A stretch of DNA of 49,380 nucleotides, taken from assembly GCA_030425545.1 (NCBI GenBank), contig JAUIAC010000012.1:1-49380 (forward strand), written 5' to 3'. Both the position numbers and the translations under genes were made by a program. Positions 1 to 8,355 of this stretch are shown one piece after another. Source of the DNA: a bacterium. Its GTDB lineage: Bacteria; Myxococcota_A; UBA9042. Below the pieces are notes generated by a model. It was not told the DNA's origin. It did not search any database and saw only the letters and a program-made list of their open reading frames with translations. Position 1 is the stretch's first letter; every line of letters starts with the position of its first letter.

Positions 1-2
1 TC

Positions 3-356
<354 letters not shown>

Positions 357-394
357 CGTTCAGGTGACCCTGGTCGCCACCCCGGCAGCCGAGG

Positions 395-422
395 TTGCTT
401 TGGCGGCAGACGTTCCTACCTT
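395..422 (+). promoter_or_regulatory. Candidate sigma70-type promoter for the lamin-tail lipoprotein gene
   Basis: TTGCTT at 395-400 and TACCTT at 417-422 are separated by 16 bp, upstream of the gene starting at 492. A small inverted repeat (CTTGGG at 443-448, CCCAAG at 457-462) would lie in the 5' UTR. The match is weak by consensus, but the same TTGC--TACCTT arrangement precedes the metallophosphoesterase gene near 46.48 kb. Confidence 0.3.
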
Positions 423-491
423 TTCCCCCAGCGGCCCCGGATCTTGGGCGTCGCAACCCAAGGCCGAGAGCGGCTGAAGCAGGAGAGCAGA

Positions 492-2261
492 ATGAGCAGG
501 ATCTGGACCCGGACCTTCCTCGTAGCGATGTTGGCCTCAGCGGTCGCTTGCAGCAGCGACGACGGCAAGGGCAGCACCCCCGTGACCGACACCGGCACCG
601 CCGCCACCGACGCAGGTGAGGACGGGGGCGGCGGAGCCGACACCGGCTCGACCGACGCGGGATCCTCCGATGCGGGCAACACCGACGCCGGCAACACCGA
701 CGCCGGCAGCACCGACGCCGGCAGCACCGACGCGGGCAGCTCCGACGCCGGCAGCTCCGACGCCGCGGTCTCCGACGCGGGCAACACCGACGCCGGCAGC
801 TCCGACGCCGCGGTCACCGACGCCACCGACAACGACGCGGGCGCCTCCGACGCCACCGACAACGACGCGGGCGCCTCCGACGCGGCTGGCGGCGACGCCA
901 CCCAGGGCGACGCCGGCTCGGACGTGAGCGGCAACAACCTGACCCCGGCCAGCGCGCTGAAGAAGGGCGAGCTGCTCATCACGGAGATCATGCCCAACCC
1001 CGCGGTCGTCAGCGACAACGACGCCGAGTGGTTCGAGATCGTCAACACCACGACCATGGACGTCGACCTCAACGGGCTGATCATCGAGGACTTCTACAAG
1101 AACAGCTACGTGGTCAAGGGCTCGGGCCCGACCGTGCTCAAGGCCGGTGAGTACGCGGTCTTCGCCAAGAGCGACGACAAGGCCAAGAACGACGGCCTGC
1201 CTGTGACCCACGCCTACGGCACCAAGATCGCGCTCGGCAACAGCAGCGGCAAGATCGTCCTGCGCGCCGACAACAGCACCGTCATCGACGAGGTGGCCTA
1301 CTTCTCGGGCGGCGACAAGGGCTGGCCCAGCGTCGTCTCGGGCAAGGCTGTGCAGCTCAGCAGCGCCGCCACGAGCACCGAGGTCAACGACAACGGCAAC
1401 AACTGGTGCGTCGCGCAGGCCAAGTACGGCGCCAACAACGCGGGCTCGCCGGGCAAGGCCAACCCCAAGTGCGAGCCCGACGAGGACAAGGACGGCACGG
1501 TCGACATGGCCGACAACTGCACCAAGGTCGCCAACAGCAGCCAGTACGACGAGGACGGCGACGGCCTCGGCAACAGCTGCGACAACTGCCCGAAGGTCAA
1601 GAACCCCGACCAGAAGGACAGCGACAACGACGGCGTGGGAGACGCCTGCCCGCCGCCCGTCTGCGGCGACGGCAAGACCACCGGCGACGAGGAGTGTGAC
1701 GACAACAACAAGGTCGACGGCGACGGTTGCTCGAAGGACTGCAAGAAGGAGGCGCCGAACCTGAAGGAGGGCGACCTGATCTTCACCGAGATCCTGCCGC
1801 GCTCGCAGTCGGGCACCGACAACGGCGAGTGGTGCGAGATCTACAACGCCTCGGGCAAGGAGATCGACCTCGAGGGGCTGGAGATCGTCTACAAGGGCAG
1901 CCAGAAGGCCAAGCTCGACAACGGTGGCAAGGGCCTCAAGCTGGCGGCCGGCGGGTACTTCACCATCGGCCGGTCCAACGACAAGACCAAGAACCATGGC
2001 GCCACCTGGGACACGCTGCAGACCGCGTTCTACATGTCGAACTCGGGCGGTGACCTCGCCATCATGGCCGGCACGACCAAGGTGGCCACGGTGAAGTACG
2101 AGAAGTCGTGGGTGCAGCTGGGCGTGTCGTGGCAGCTGTCGAGCAGCAAGCTCACGGCCACCGACGCCGCCGACGGCAAGAACTGGTGCGCCTCCACCAA
2201 GGAGTACGGCACCAACAAGATGAAGGGCACGCCCTCGAAGGCCAACGACGTCTGCCAGTAG
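492..2261 (+). CDS. Lipoprotein with two lamin-tail domains, thrombospondin type-3 repeats and a DUF4215-like Cys module
   Basis: A 589-residue exported protein of unknown function, probably exposed at the cell surface. The ATG at 492 follows AGGAG by 6 nt and gives a type II signal peptide with lipobox AVAC (Cys20). Next come about 90 residues of Asp-Ala-Gly/Ser-Thr linker encoded by 15-bp-period repeats. A lamin-tail (LTD) domain begins at GELLITEIMPNP and contains EWFEIVN. Calcium-binding thrombospondin type-3 repeats follow (DEDKDGTVDMADNC, DEDGDGLGNSCDNCP, DSDNDGVGDAC), then a DUF4215-like module (CGDGKTTGDEECDDNN..GDGCSKDC), and a second lamin-tail domain (DLIFTEILPRS..GEWCEIYN) to the end. 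Each lamin-tail domain ends in a similar NWC-xxxx-YG-x-N-x-GTP/GSPxKAN segment, so they are probably an internal duplication. Lamin-tail domains in bacteria are common in secreted or nuclease-linked proteins. An anchoring or adhesive role is inferred. Confidence 0.85.
   Translation: MSRIWTRTFLVAMLASAVACSSDDGKGSTPVTDTGTAATDAGEDGGGGADTGSTDAGSSDAGNTDAGNTDAGSTDAGSTDAGSSDAGSSDAAVSDAGNTDAGSSDAAVTDATDNDAGASDATDNDAGASDAAGGDATQGDAGSDVSGNNLTPASALKKGELLITEIMPNPAVVSDNDAEWFEIVNTTTMDVDLNGLIIEDFYKNSYVVKGSGPTVLKAGEYAVFAKSDDKAKNDGLPVTHAYGTKIALGNSSGKIVLRADNSTVIDEVAYFSGGDKGWPSVVSGKAVQLSSAATSTEVNDNGNNWCVAQAKYGANNAGSPGKANPKCEPDEDKDGTVDMADNCTKVANSSQYDEDGDGLGNSCDNCPKVKNPDQKDSDNDGVGDACPPPVCGDGKTTGDEECDDNNKVDGDGCSKDCKKEAPNLKEGDLIFTEILPRSQSGTDNGEWCEIYNASGKEIDLEGLEIVYKGSQKAKLDNGGKGLKLAAGGYFTIGRSNDKTKNHGATWDTLQTAFYMSNSGGDLAIMAGTTKVATVKYEKSWVQLGVSWQLSSSKLTATDAADGKNWCASTKEYGTNKMKGTPSKANDVCQ
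646..890 (+). repeat. 15-bp-period coding repeats (S/N-T/S-D-A-G) and a 30-bp duplication
   Basis: Pentapeptide-like units such as NTDAG, STDAG and SSDAG repeat through the linker of the lipoprotein. A 30-bp unit encoding ATDNDAGASD is repeated directly at about 822-881. This is a likely site of length variation by slippage. Confidence 0.85.
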
Positions 2262-2315
2262 CGGCAGACGCGAGGTGCCAGCGCCGCCGCGCTGGTGCCG
2301 CGCAAGGTCAGGACT

Positions 2316-2362
2316 CCGCCCCCCCGGTCGCGCGACGCGTGGCCGGGGGGGCGGTCGTTTTG
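2316..2362 (+). terminator. Rho-independent terminator after the lamin-tail lipoprotein gene
   Basis: A perfect 12-bp inverted repeat (CCGCCCCCCCGG at 2316-2327, CCGGGGGGGCGG at 2343-2354) with a 15-nt loop is followed by TCGTTTT. It lies 55 bp after the stop codon, between convergent genes. Confidence 0.75.
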
Positions 2363-2512
2363 GCGCCGTCGTCTTGCGATGAAGCGGCCGCCCTCAGCTG
2401 GCTGCGGGGGCGCGCGCGGCTCCAAGCCGAGCGCAGCGCCAAGGCGGAGTGGTTCGGCACCGACGGGCGCCGCGGCGCGCGGCCAGGCAGCGCCGCGCTC
2501 AGGCCTCGCCGC

Positions 2513-4195
2513 CTACGGGGACTCCGCCTTGGCGAACTCCGCGGCGCGGATGTACGAGGCGAAGCCGAGGGCGATGAGCGGCCCGACCAGCGTCGTCGCG
2601 AACACGATGGTCCACAGGACCCCGCTGGTCCGCGCGCCCACCTCGGGGCAGTAGTTGGCGAGCAGCCAGCCGCTCATGAGCCCCACCACCGGCTTGGCCG
2701 CGAACATCGGCAGCTGAGTCAGGCCCATGTAGCTCGCCTCTCTGCCCTCCGGCGCCATGGTGGCGACGTAGTCGTAGAGCCGCGGCGACCACAGCGCCTC
2801 CCCCAGGCTCAACACGAAGACAAAGGCCACCGGTCCGGCGAGCCGATAGTCGAGCAGGTCGTGGAACACGGGCTCCAACGCCAGCTGCGCCAGCCCCGCC
2901 ATGGGCTCGGCGGCGACCATGAAGAGCACCGACGCCGCGGTGATGAACGAGCCCCACATGATGGTCGACCACGAGCTGAACCGGCTGGTCAGCGATCCGA
3001 TGACGGGGGTGAGGAAGATGATCATCAGCGGGTTCAAGGACCAGATCGCCGCCTGGGGCACCTCTGCGCCGAACTCTCGGATCATGTACGTCGGCCAGGT
3101 CGAGTGGGCGTGGACGAAGATCGCGCGCACCAGGACCAACACCGAGATGAAGAGCATGTAGGCCCGAAACGTGGGCTCCGAGAGCAGCCCCTTGCCGATG
3201 TTCGCCGCGGCCTTGAGCAGGCTCCCGAGCCCCTTGAGCTGGGCGGCCAGCCCCGGACCCGCGGCCTGCTGGAGCCCCGCGCGCTGGTCGGGACGCATCC
3301 GCGTCAAGAGCAGCAGGCTGAGCAGCGAGAGCACGGCGGACACGAGGAAGATCAGCTCGTAGCCGCTCACGCCAAAGGGCGCCGCCGGCATCGGCTGCCC
3401 CGCCTGGACCGCCTGGGCCGCGTCGGCGACGAGCGTGAGGTCCGCGTCGGTCCAGAACGGCAGGTCCCGCCCGCCGGTGGCCTGCTTGCCGAAGGAGACC
3501 ACGCCGTCGATGGCCCGCTTGGCCCCCTCCGGCGCGGGAAAGGCCGGGGTGAGCTTCGCCACCAGGGCGTCGCGGGCCGCGTCCGACGCCAGCGGCACAG
3601 CCTCGCCCAGCTCGCCGGGCCGAATCACGCGACCGAGCAGCGCGCGCCGCAGAAAGCTCACGGCGTGGCCGGCACAGAAGGCGCCGATGTTCATGACCAC
3701 GTAGAAGATGTTGTAGGCGAAGGCGCGCAGGTTGTCGGGCGCGTAGGCCTTCACCGCCGCGGTCATGACCGGCTTCATCGAGGCGACGCCCCACACCGAG
3801 ATCGCGAGGCCCACCAGCGGCAGGGCCGGGATCTCACTGGTGAGCAACATCCCCCGCCCCACCACCAGGGTCGCGGCGGCGACGAGCAGCGCCTTGCGCA
3901 ATCCCATGGCGTCAGCGACGAAGCCCGACACGAAGGTCATCAAGCTGACGGCGGTACCCCAGGTGCCGAAGATCACGCCCGACTCTTCGTCGGAGAAGCG
4001 CAGGTCGTCGTGCAGGTAGAGGATCAGCACACCCAGCACGGCGAAGTAGGCGACGCTCTCGATGAACTTGACCAGGTAGACGATCCACAGGTCCCTGGGC
4101 GCCCGAGACAGCCCCTGGAAGTCCTCGACGATCGAGCGGATCACGCCACGTTTGTCGTGGTCGGACTCAGCGGGCTCGGTTGGGGTCGTCGCCAC
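2513..4195 (-). CDS. Major facilitator superfamily transporter, POT/PTR-like, with a large hydrophilic insertion
   Basis: About 560 residues of inner-membrane transporter with many hydrophobic segments. Features include an MFS loop 2-3 type motif (GFVADAMGLRKALL) and a segment RAFAYNIFYVVMNIGAF resembling the POT oligopeptide-transporter pattern. Substrate is not determinable. The frame is open upstream to 4504, but the GTG at 4195 is preceded by GGAGG with 5-nt spacing, and the extra upstream sequence (Arg-rich, overlapping the divergent control region) does not look like protein; this start is a choice, not certain. A hydrophilic stretch of about 95 residues (roughly residues 184-277) interrupts the membrane segments where most MFS proteins have a shorter central loop. 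The gene is divergent from the Ser/Thr kinase gene at 4461 and convergent with the lipoprotein gene upstream. Confidence 0.8.
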   Translation of the reverse strand: MATTPTEPAESDHDKRGVIRSIVEDFQGLSRAPRDLWIVYLVKFIESVAYFAVLGVLILYLHDDLRFSDEESGVIFGTWGTAVSLMTFVSGFVADAMGLRKALLVAAATLVVGRGMLLTSEIPALPLVGLAISVWGVASMKPVMTAAVKAYAPDNLRAFAYNIFYVVMNIGAFCAGHAVSFLRRALLGRVIRPGELGEAVPLASDAARDALVAKLTPAFPAPEGAKRAIDGVVSFGKQATGGRDLPFWTDADLTLVADAAQAVQAGQPMPAAPFGVSGYELIFLVSAVLSLLSLLLLTRMRPDQRAGLQQAAGPGLAAQLKGLGSLLKAAANIGKGLLSEPTFRAYMLFISVLVLVRAIFVHAHSTWPTYMIREFGAEVPQAAIWSLNPLMIIFLTPVIGSLTSRFSSWSTIMWGSFITAASVLFMVAAEPMAGLAQLALEPVFHDLLDYRLAGPVAFVFVLSLGEALWSPRLYDYVATMAPEGREASYMGLTQLPMFAAKPVVGLMSGWLLANYCPEVGARTSGVLWTIVFATTLVGPLIALGFASYIRAAEFAKAESP

Positions 4196-4460
4196 GGGCA
4201 CCTCCACAGCGGCGCGCGCGGGCGCCGCGACCGGAGTCTCGGCACCGGGTTGCCCAGCGTCAAACGCGCGCCCGAGGACCCGACCCACCCGGGCCGCGGG
4301 AAGCTTCGTGCACCGATGCGAGCGGAATTCCGCACAACGCAATTGCGCCCTCGCTGTCCTTGATCTTGAATGGAGGCGGGTGCGTGCACCCAGGGGCCCG
4401 TGCGTCCAGCGTCCTGCGACCTGCAGGGCGCCTGCGACAGGGCTCGAATCGGGAGGGTCG
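4196..4460. promoter_or_regulatory. Divergent control region with two adjacent palindromes
   Basis: This 265-bp gap separates the MFS gene (-) from the kinase gene (+). It holds a 12-bp palindrome GCGGAATTCCGC at 4322-4333 and a 10-bp palindrome CGCAATTGCG at 4338-4347. Their centres are 15 bp apart and share an AATT core in otherwise GC-rich DNA. They could be operator half-turn repeats for a dimeric regulator. No convincing -35/-10 pair was identified. Confidence 0.3.
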
Positions 4461-6281
4461 GTGGTCGAGACGACCCGGCAGCTCAAGGGCAAGGCGAGCG
4501 CCAAGACCGACGCGCGTGTGTTCGGCGATCGCTACCTCGTGGTCGATCAGGTGGGCACCGGCGGCATGGCCACGGTGTACCTCGGCCGCGACTCTGTGCT
4601 GGGCCGTGACGTCGCGATCAAGGTGCTGCACCCGCACCTGGCCAGCCGCGACGACGCGCGGGCGCGCTTCAACCGGGAAGCCAACGCCATCGCCCGGCTC
4701 AAGCACACCAACATCGTCGACGTCTACGACTTCTCCGACGGATCGGACGACGACGCCTACCTCATCACCGAGTTCGTCGAGGGCGAGACGCTCACGGACT
4801 TCTGCAAGGCGCACGGGCCCTTCTTGCCCCAGGCGGCGGCCCTCATCGGCCACGCGGTGGCCGGGGCGCTGCGACACGCCCACGGCATGGGCATCGTTCA
4901 CCGCGACATCAAGCCCGACAACCTGATGATCTCCCGCGAGGGCAAGATCAAGCTCATGGACTTCGGCATCGCGACCGTCGCCGACGCCGAGCAGATGACC
5001 GCCACCGGCGCGATCTTGGGCTCGCCGGCCCACATGGCGCCGGAGCAGATCGAGGGCAAGGAGGTGGACGAGCGGGTCGACGTCTTCGCCTTCGGCACCT
5101 TGCTCTACCAGCTGGTGACCGGCGAGCTGCCCTTCATGGCGAGCAACCCGCACGCCCTCTTCCGGCTGATCCTGGAGTGCGAGTACGACCCGCCCAGCCG
5201 CCTCTCTCCCGCCGTCGGGCGGCGCTTCGAAGAGCTCATCGACACGTGCTTGGCGCGCGAACCGTCCGACCGCTTCTCGTCCATGGCCAGCGTGCAGGAC
5301 GCGCTCGACGCCTACCTGCGCGAGCACCAGATGGGCGACGTGGCGAAGCTCCTGCCGCGCCTGCTGAAGGCGCCGGAGCAGTTTCAGCAGGAGTGGCGGC
5401 CGGTGCTGGTGCAGGTGCTGTCGACCCAGGGCCGTCGGCATGTCCGCGAGGGCTCGTTGGCCCTGGCGATCGACGCCTACAACCGCGCGCTCGCGATCGA
5501 CCCCGACGCGGCGGAGCCCAAGCGGGGCCTCAGCGACCTCACCTCGCGCTCGCGTCGGCATCGCCGGCTCCGAGTCGGCGTAGGGCTCGCGGCCACGCTG
5601 GCCGTCGCCGTCGCCGTCTGGTTCGGGCTGCGCGAGGGTGACCCGGTGGCTGGGCCCGAGCCCGCGCGCGCCGTCGACCTCGCGGCGCTCCCCAAGGCTC
5701 CGGACGGGGCGCGGTTGCGGGTCAAGCCCAAGCCGAAGCCGACGCCGACGCCCGAGGCGCTCGCCGCACGGCAGGCGGCCGAGCTCCAGGCGGCCGCCGC
5801 CGCAGAGGCCAAGCGCAAGGCCGAGGCCGCCGCCGCAGCGGCGCGCGAGGCAGACGCCGGCCCCACCCAGGTGGCCAAGCCCAAGCCCACGCCGCGCCGA
5901 CACCCACGGCCCAACCCCACCAAGGTCGCGACGGCCCCCGTGAAGCGGGCCGCAGCGGGCGGGTCGAAGCTGGTCGAGCCCCCCAAGCCCGGCCCGATGA
6001 TCGTGGTCCAGCTCGGCAGCATCCCGCCCAACGCCAAGCTGATGCTGGACGGGAAGAAGGTCTCGGAGGCAGGCTCGGTCAAGCAGCGCCTCGAAGCCGG
6101 GCGCGCCTACGCGCTGACGTGTGAGCCGCCCAAGGAGTTTCTGGCCCGCTGCCCGCAGTGCCCCCCCTGGAAGACCGAGCGTTTCAAGGTGCCGCTCAAC
6201 CCGCCCACAGGTCACCTGCTCAGCAAGAAATGTGACTTCAGTCGCTGCTGCCCCTCGTCAGCCGCCGCCCTGCCCCGCTGA
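4461..6281 (+). CDS. Membrane-anchored Hanks-type Ser/Thr protein kinase with Ala/Pro-rich region and PEGA-like C-terminal domain
   Basis: A 606-residue PknB-family kinase that phosphorylates Ser/Thr on unknown partners. The GTG at 4461 follows GGGAGG by 4 nt. The kinase domain spans about residues 24-287: Gly loop VGTGGMATVY, catalytic Lys54, HRD at 147-149, DFG at 167-169 and APE at 193-195, so it looks active. A TPR-like segment (REGSLALAIDAYNRALAIDP, 329-348) follows, then one transmembrane helix at about 371-390 after a basic anchor. The exported half is Lys/Pro- and Ala-rich and ends in a PEGA-like beta domain (LGSIPPNAKLMLDGK, about 518-532). This gives a cytoplasmic kinase with a periplasmic sensor. 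The C-terminus is Cys-rich (CPQC, CCP). It is transcribed divergently from the MFS transporter. Confidence 0.88.
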   Translation: MVETTRQLKGKASAKTDARVFGDRYLVVDQVGTGGMATVYLGRDSVLGRDVAIKVLHPHLASRDDARARFNREANAIARLKHTNIVDVYDFSDGSDDDAYLITEFVEGETLTDFCKAHGPFLPQAAALIGHAVAGALRHAHGMGIVHRDIKPDNLMISREGKIKLMDFGIATVADAEQMTATGAILGSPAHMAPEQIEGKEVDERVDVFAFGTLLYQLVTGELPFMASNPHALFRLILECEYDPPSRLSPAVGRRFEELIDTCLAREPSDRFSSMASVQDALDAYLREHQMGDVAKLLPRLLKAPEQFQQEWRPVLVQVLSTQGRRHVREGSLALAIDAYNRALAIDPDAAEPKRGLSDLTSRSRRHRRLRVGVGLAATLAVAVAVWFGLREGDPVAGPEPARAVDLAALPKAPDGARLRVKPKPKPTPTPEALAARQAAELQAAAAAEAKRKAEAAAAAAREADAGPTQVAKPKPTPRRHPRPNPTKVATAPVKRAAAGGSKLVEPPKPGPMIVVQLGSIPPNAKLMLDGKKVSEAGSVKQRLEAGRAYALTCEPPKEFLARCPQCPPWKTERFKVPLNPPTGHLLSKKCDFSRCCPSSAAALPR

Positions 6282-6383
6282 GCGCGACGCCCAGCCGGGC
6301 GCCTCCCCCCCACCGCCGCGCGCCATCGCTCGGCCCACGCGACGCCCTGACGCGCGCACCTGGTCCCCTCTCGCCCTCCCGGT

Positions 6384-6425
6384 CACCCCGCTCTCTCCAC
6401 CCCGCTCTCTCCACCCCGCTCTTCA
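6384..6425 (+). repeat. Three tandem 14-bp repeats upstream of the NTF2-like gene
   Basis: The unit CACCCCGCTCTCTC occurs at 6384-6397 and 6398-6411, with a diverged third copy at 6412-6425. It sits in the gap between the kinase stop and the TTG start at 6460. The role is unknown; it is pyrimidine-rich on the + strand. Confidence 0.8.
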
Positions 6426-6459
6426 CCGCGTCCTCCGAAACGCTGACTCTGGAGCCACA

Positions 6460-6915
6460 TTGAACGCGTTCCCCCCGCCCAAGATCGACCCCGTCGTGCT
6501 CGCCAGCTCCCTGGACGACGACGGGGCGACCCAGGTCCTCGCCACGCTCGAGGCCTGGGTAGGCGCCAACCTGCAGCACGACTTGGAGAGCTTCCTCGCG
6601 ACCACAGACGCCGAGGTGACCACCTACGAGTGGTACACGCAGGACGGCCGCATCGAGGGCCGCAACCTCCACGAGGACTGGATTCGCCAACAGCCGGCGC
6701 CCACCGAGGTCAGCTGGACCATCGAGGACCTCCTGCTGCGCCACTACGGCCGCGCGGCGGTGGCTTGCTACACGCTGCGCGTGCAGGCGCTCGAGGAGGG
6801 CGTGGTCGTCCAGGCCCACAGCGACGAGACGGTCGTGCTCGAGGAGCACGACGACATCTGGCGTGTGGTGCACGTGCACAAGTCGCCCCACGGGCTCGAC
6901 GACAACATGCTCTAG
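6460..6915 (+). CDS. SnoaL/NTF2-like small protein
   Basis: A 151-residue soluble protein. The frame is open upstream, but the TTG at 6460 has GGAG 5 nt before it, and the residues upstream of it are low-complexity and unlike protein. The composition fits an NTF2-like alpha/beta cone: an N-terminal helical part (VLATLEAWVGANLQHDLESFLATTDAEVTT), then strands including WTIEDLLLRHYGRAAVACYTLRVQ and DDIWRVVHVHKSPHG. The last is typical of SnoaL_3/DUF4440 proteins, where a Trp-x-hydrophobic-His motif closes the sheet. Members are enzymes of varied function or ligand-binding proteins, so no substrate is proposed. It is convergent with the thioesterase gene downstream. Confidence 0.75.
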   Translation: MNAFPPPKIDPVVLASSLDDDGATQVLATLEAWVGANLQHDLESFLATTDAEVTTYEWYTQDGRIEGRNLHEDWIRQQPAPTEVSWTIEDLLLRHYGRAAVACYTLRVQALEEGVVVQAHSDETVVLEEHDDIWRVVHVHKSPHGLDDNML

Positions 6916-6921
6916 CAGACT

Positions 6922-6940
6922 GCGCCGCGGGGTGCGGCGC
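6922..6940. terminator. GC hairpin between convergent genes
   Basis: A 7-bp perfect stem (GCGCCGC at 6922-6928, GCGGCGC at 6934-6940) with a 5-nt loop lies 7 bp after the stop of the NTF2-like gene and 7 bp past the end of the thioesterase gene. It has no T tract on either strand, so termination is only a possibility. Confidence 0.3.
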
Positions 6941-6946
6941 GCGCCG

Positions 6947-7465
6947 CTATCGTCCCCGGTTCTCGAGGCGACGCCGGCGACGCAGCTCGGCGCGGTCCCA
7001 GCAGGCGCGGTGCGCGTCGGTCAGCAGCTCCAGGGGTGGCACCGGCTGCGGCTTGCCCTCGGTGTCCACACAGACGAAGGTCGCGAAGGCCTCCAACGCG
7101 CGCTCTCGCCGGCCGTCGATCTGCTCGCGGTCGACACGCACACGGATCTCCATGGACGTCCGCCCGGTCCACGTCACCACACCGACGATGTGCACCACGT
7201 CGCCGTGGCGAATCGGCAGCTTGAAGTGCACCTCGTCGAAGCTCGCCGTGACGCAGACGGCGCGGGCGTGGCGACCGGCGCAGACCCCCGCGGCGACGTC
7301 GACCCAGCTCAACACCTGCCCCCCGAACGCGGTGCCGAGGGCGTTGGTGTGCTGCGGCAGGACCAGCTGGGTCATGATGACCTCGCTGTGCTCCGGGCTG
7401 CGCGGCGCGAGGTCGCGGACCGGCGCGGGCTGAGGCTCGCCTTGACGAGCTGGGGTGGGCGGCAT
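6947..7465 (-). CDS. Acyl-CoA thioesterase, hotdog fold
   Basis: A 172-residue protein of the single-hotdog acyl-CoA hydrolase group (YciA/BFIT-type), which hydrolyses acyl-CoA to free acid and CoA in the cytoplasm. The signature is LPQHTNALGTAFGGQVLSW, with VD following (the HTN..GT..GG...D motif containing the catalytic Asp), then VTASFDEVHFKLPIRHGD, also typical. The ATG complementary to 7463-7465 is preceded by GGAG with 6-nt spacing; upstream in-frame sequence belongs to the divergent intergenic region. The C-terminus is Arg-rich (ELRRRRRLENRGR). It is divergent from the HEAT-repeat gene at 7598. Confidence 0.88.
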   Translation of the reverse strand: MPPTPARQGEPQPAPVRDLAPRSPEHSEVIMTQLVLPQHTNALGTAFGGQVLSWVDVAAGVCAGRHARAVCVTASFDEVHFKLPIRHGDVVHIVGVVTWTGRTSMEIRVRVDREQIDGRRERALEAFATFVCVDTEGKPQPVPPLELLTDAHRACWDRAELRRRRRLENRGR

Positions 7466-7510
7466 TGCGTGCTCCGGGCGGCGTGGGTCTCTTCGGGCGA
7501 CGGCGCGCCC

Positions 7511-7539
7511 TGGACAAGCTGCGGGGCCCGCGCTATGCC
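7511..7539 (+). promoter_or_regulatory. Candidate promoter of the HEAT-repeat/DedA genes
   Basis: TGGACA (7511-7516) and TATGCC (7534-7539) are separated by 17 bp. The -35 matches 5 of 6 and the -10 matches 3 of 6 positions of the sigma70 consensus. Transcription would begin about 50 nt before the ATG at 7598. Confidence 0.35.
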
Positions 7540-7597
7540 GCGCCCCCCACCCTGCGGCCTGTAGCATGAAGCGCAGCCGCCAACCACCGGAGTCTGG

Positions 7598-8350
7598 ATG
7601 TCGACGCGCTCCATCGCCCGCGGACTGCACGCCGACAACCACGCCGTGGTCACCCGCTCGCTCCGCCGCATCGCGCGGATGCTGGGGACGGACGCAGAGC
7701 ACGGCGGCCGCAAGCCGGACTGGCAAGCCAACCGCGACGCCCTCGCCGAAGCGGACGTCGAGGCGCGGCTGCTGGCGCTGGCGGACGACGACGACAACGC
7801 GGTGCGCGAGCTCGCCGTCGACGGGCTGGCGGTGTGGACCGGCGACGCAGCGCTGGAGAAGCTGCTGGCGCGCTGCAACGACGAGGTGTCCGAGGTGCGC
7901 GCGTCGGCCGTGGGCGGCCTGGTGGCGTGGCCCGAGGATCTGCGCGCGCTGGACTCGCTGGTCGCCGCCATGGACGACGGCAACTGGACCGTGCGCTGGC
8001 GCTCGGCCCGCGCGCTGGCGGCCTTCGCCGACAAGGAGGCGGAGCACGCCCTCTTCCGCGCCCTGCTCGACCCGGACAGCAACGTCCGTTGCACGGCGGC
8101 GGAGGCCCTGGAGTCCCACGACCCGGCCGTGGTGCTGCCGCGCCTGCGGAGCTACTTCGACCACCCCACGGCGCACATGCTGGACGCCGCCCTGGACTTG
8201 ATGGGCGCGATCGGCGGCGCGGACGACGCCAAGTTCCTCAGCAAGGTCGGCGCGTGGACCAACCTGTCGCAGCCCTCCCAGGTGCGCCGGTGGGCGCGCG
8301 ACGCGAGCAAGCGCATCAAGGCCCGGCTCAAGCAAAGCGGCGGGGAGTAG
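7598..8350 (+). CDS. HEAT-repeat protein
   Basis: A 250-residue soluble, helical protein with at least four HEAT/Armadillo-like units, seen as repeats of the type D(D)xxxVRxxAVxGLAxW. Examples are DDDDNAVRELAVDGLAVW, NDEVSEVRASAVGGLVAW, DDGNWTVRWRSARALAAF and DPDSNVRCTAAEALESH. Such repeats make a protein-binding solenoid, and no catalytic site is visible. The ATG lies shortly after CCGGAG. The DedA gene starts 5 bp after its stop, with its ribosome-binding site inside the last codons of this gene, so the two are probably cotranscribed. Function is unknown. PBS-lyase-like HEAT proteins would be the nearest named relatives. Confidence 0.82.
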   Translation: MSTRSIARGLHADNHAVVTRSLRRIARMLGTDAEHGGRKPDWQANRDALAEADVEARLLALADDDDNAVRELAVDGLAVWTGDAALEKLLARCNDEVSEVRASAVGGLVAWPEDLRALDSLVAAMDDGNWTVRWRSARALAAFADKEAEHALFRALLDPDSNVRCTAAEALESHDPAVVLPRLRSYFDHPTAHMLDAALDLMGAIGGADDAKFLSKVGAWTNLSQPSQVRRWARDASKRIKARLKQSGGE

Positions 8351-8355
8351 GCGAC

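Noticed and set aside
4440..4460. GGCTCGAATC resembling a tRNA T-loop
   Set aside because: No acceptor, D or anticodon stem can be formed around it and it lies just ahead of the kinase start as its ribosome-binding region.
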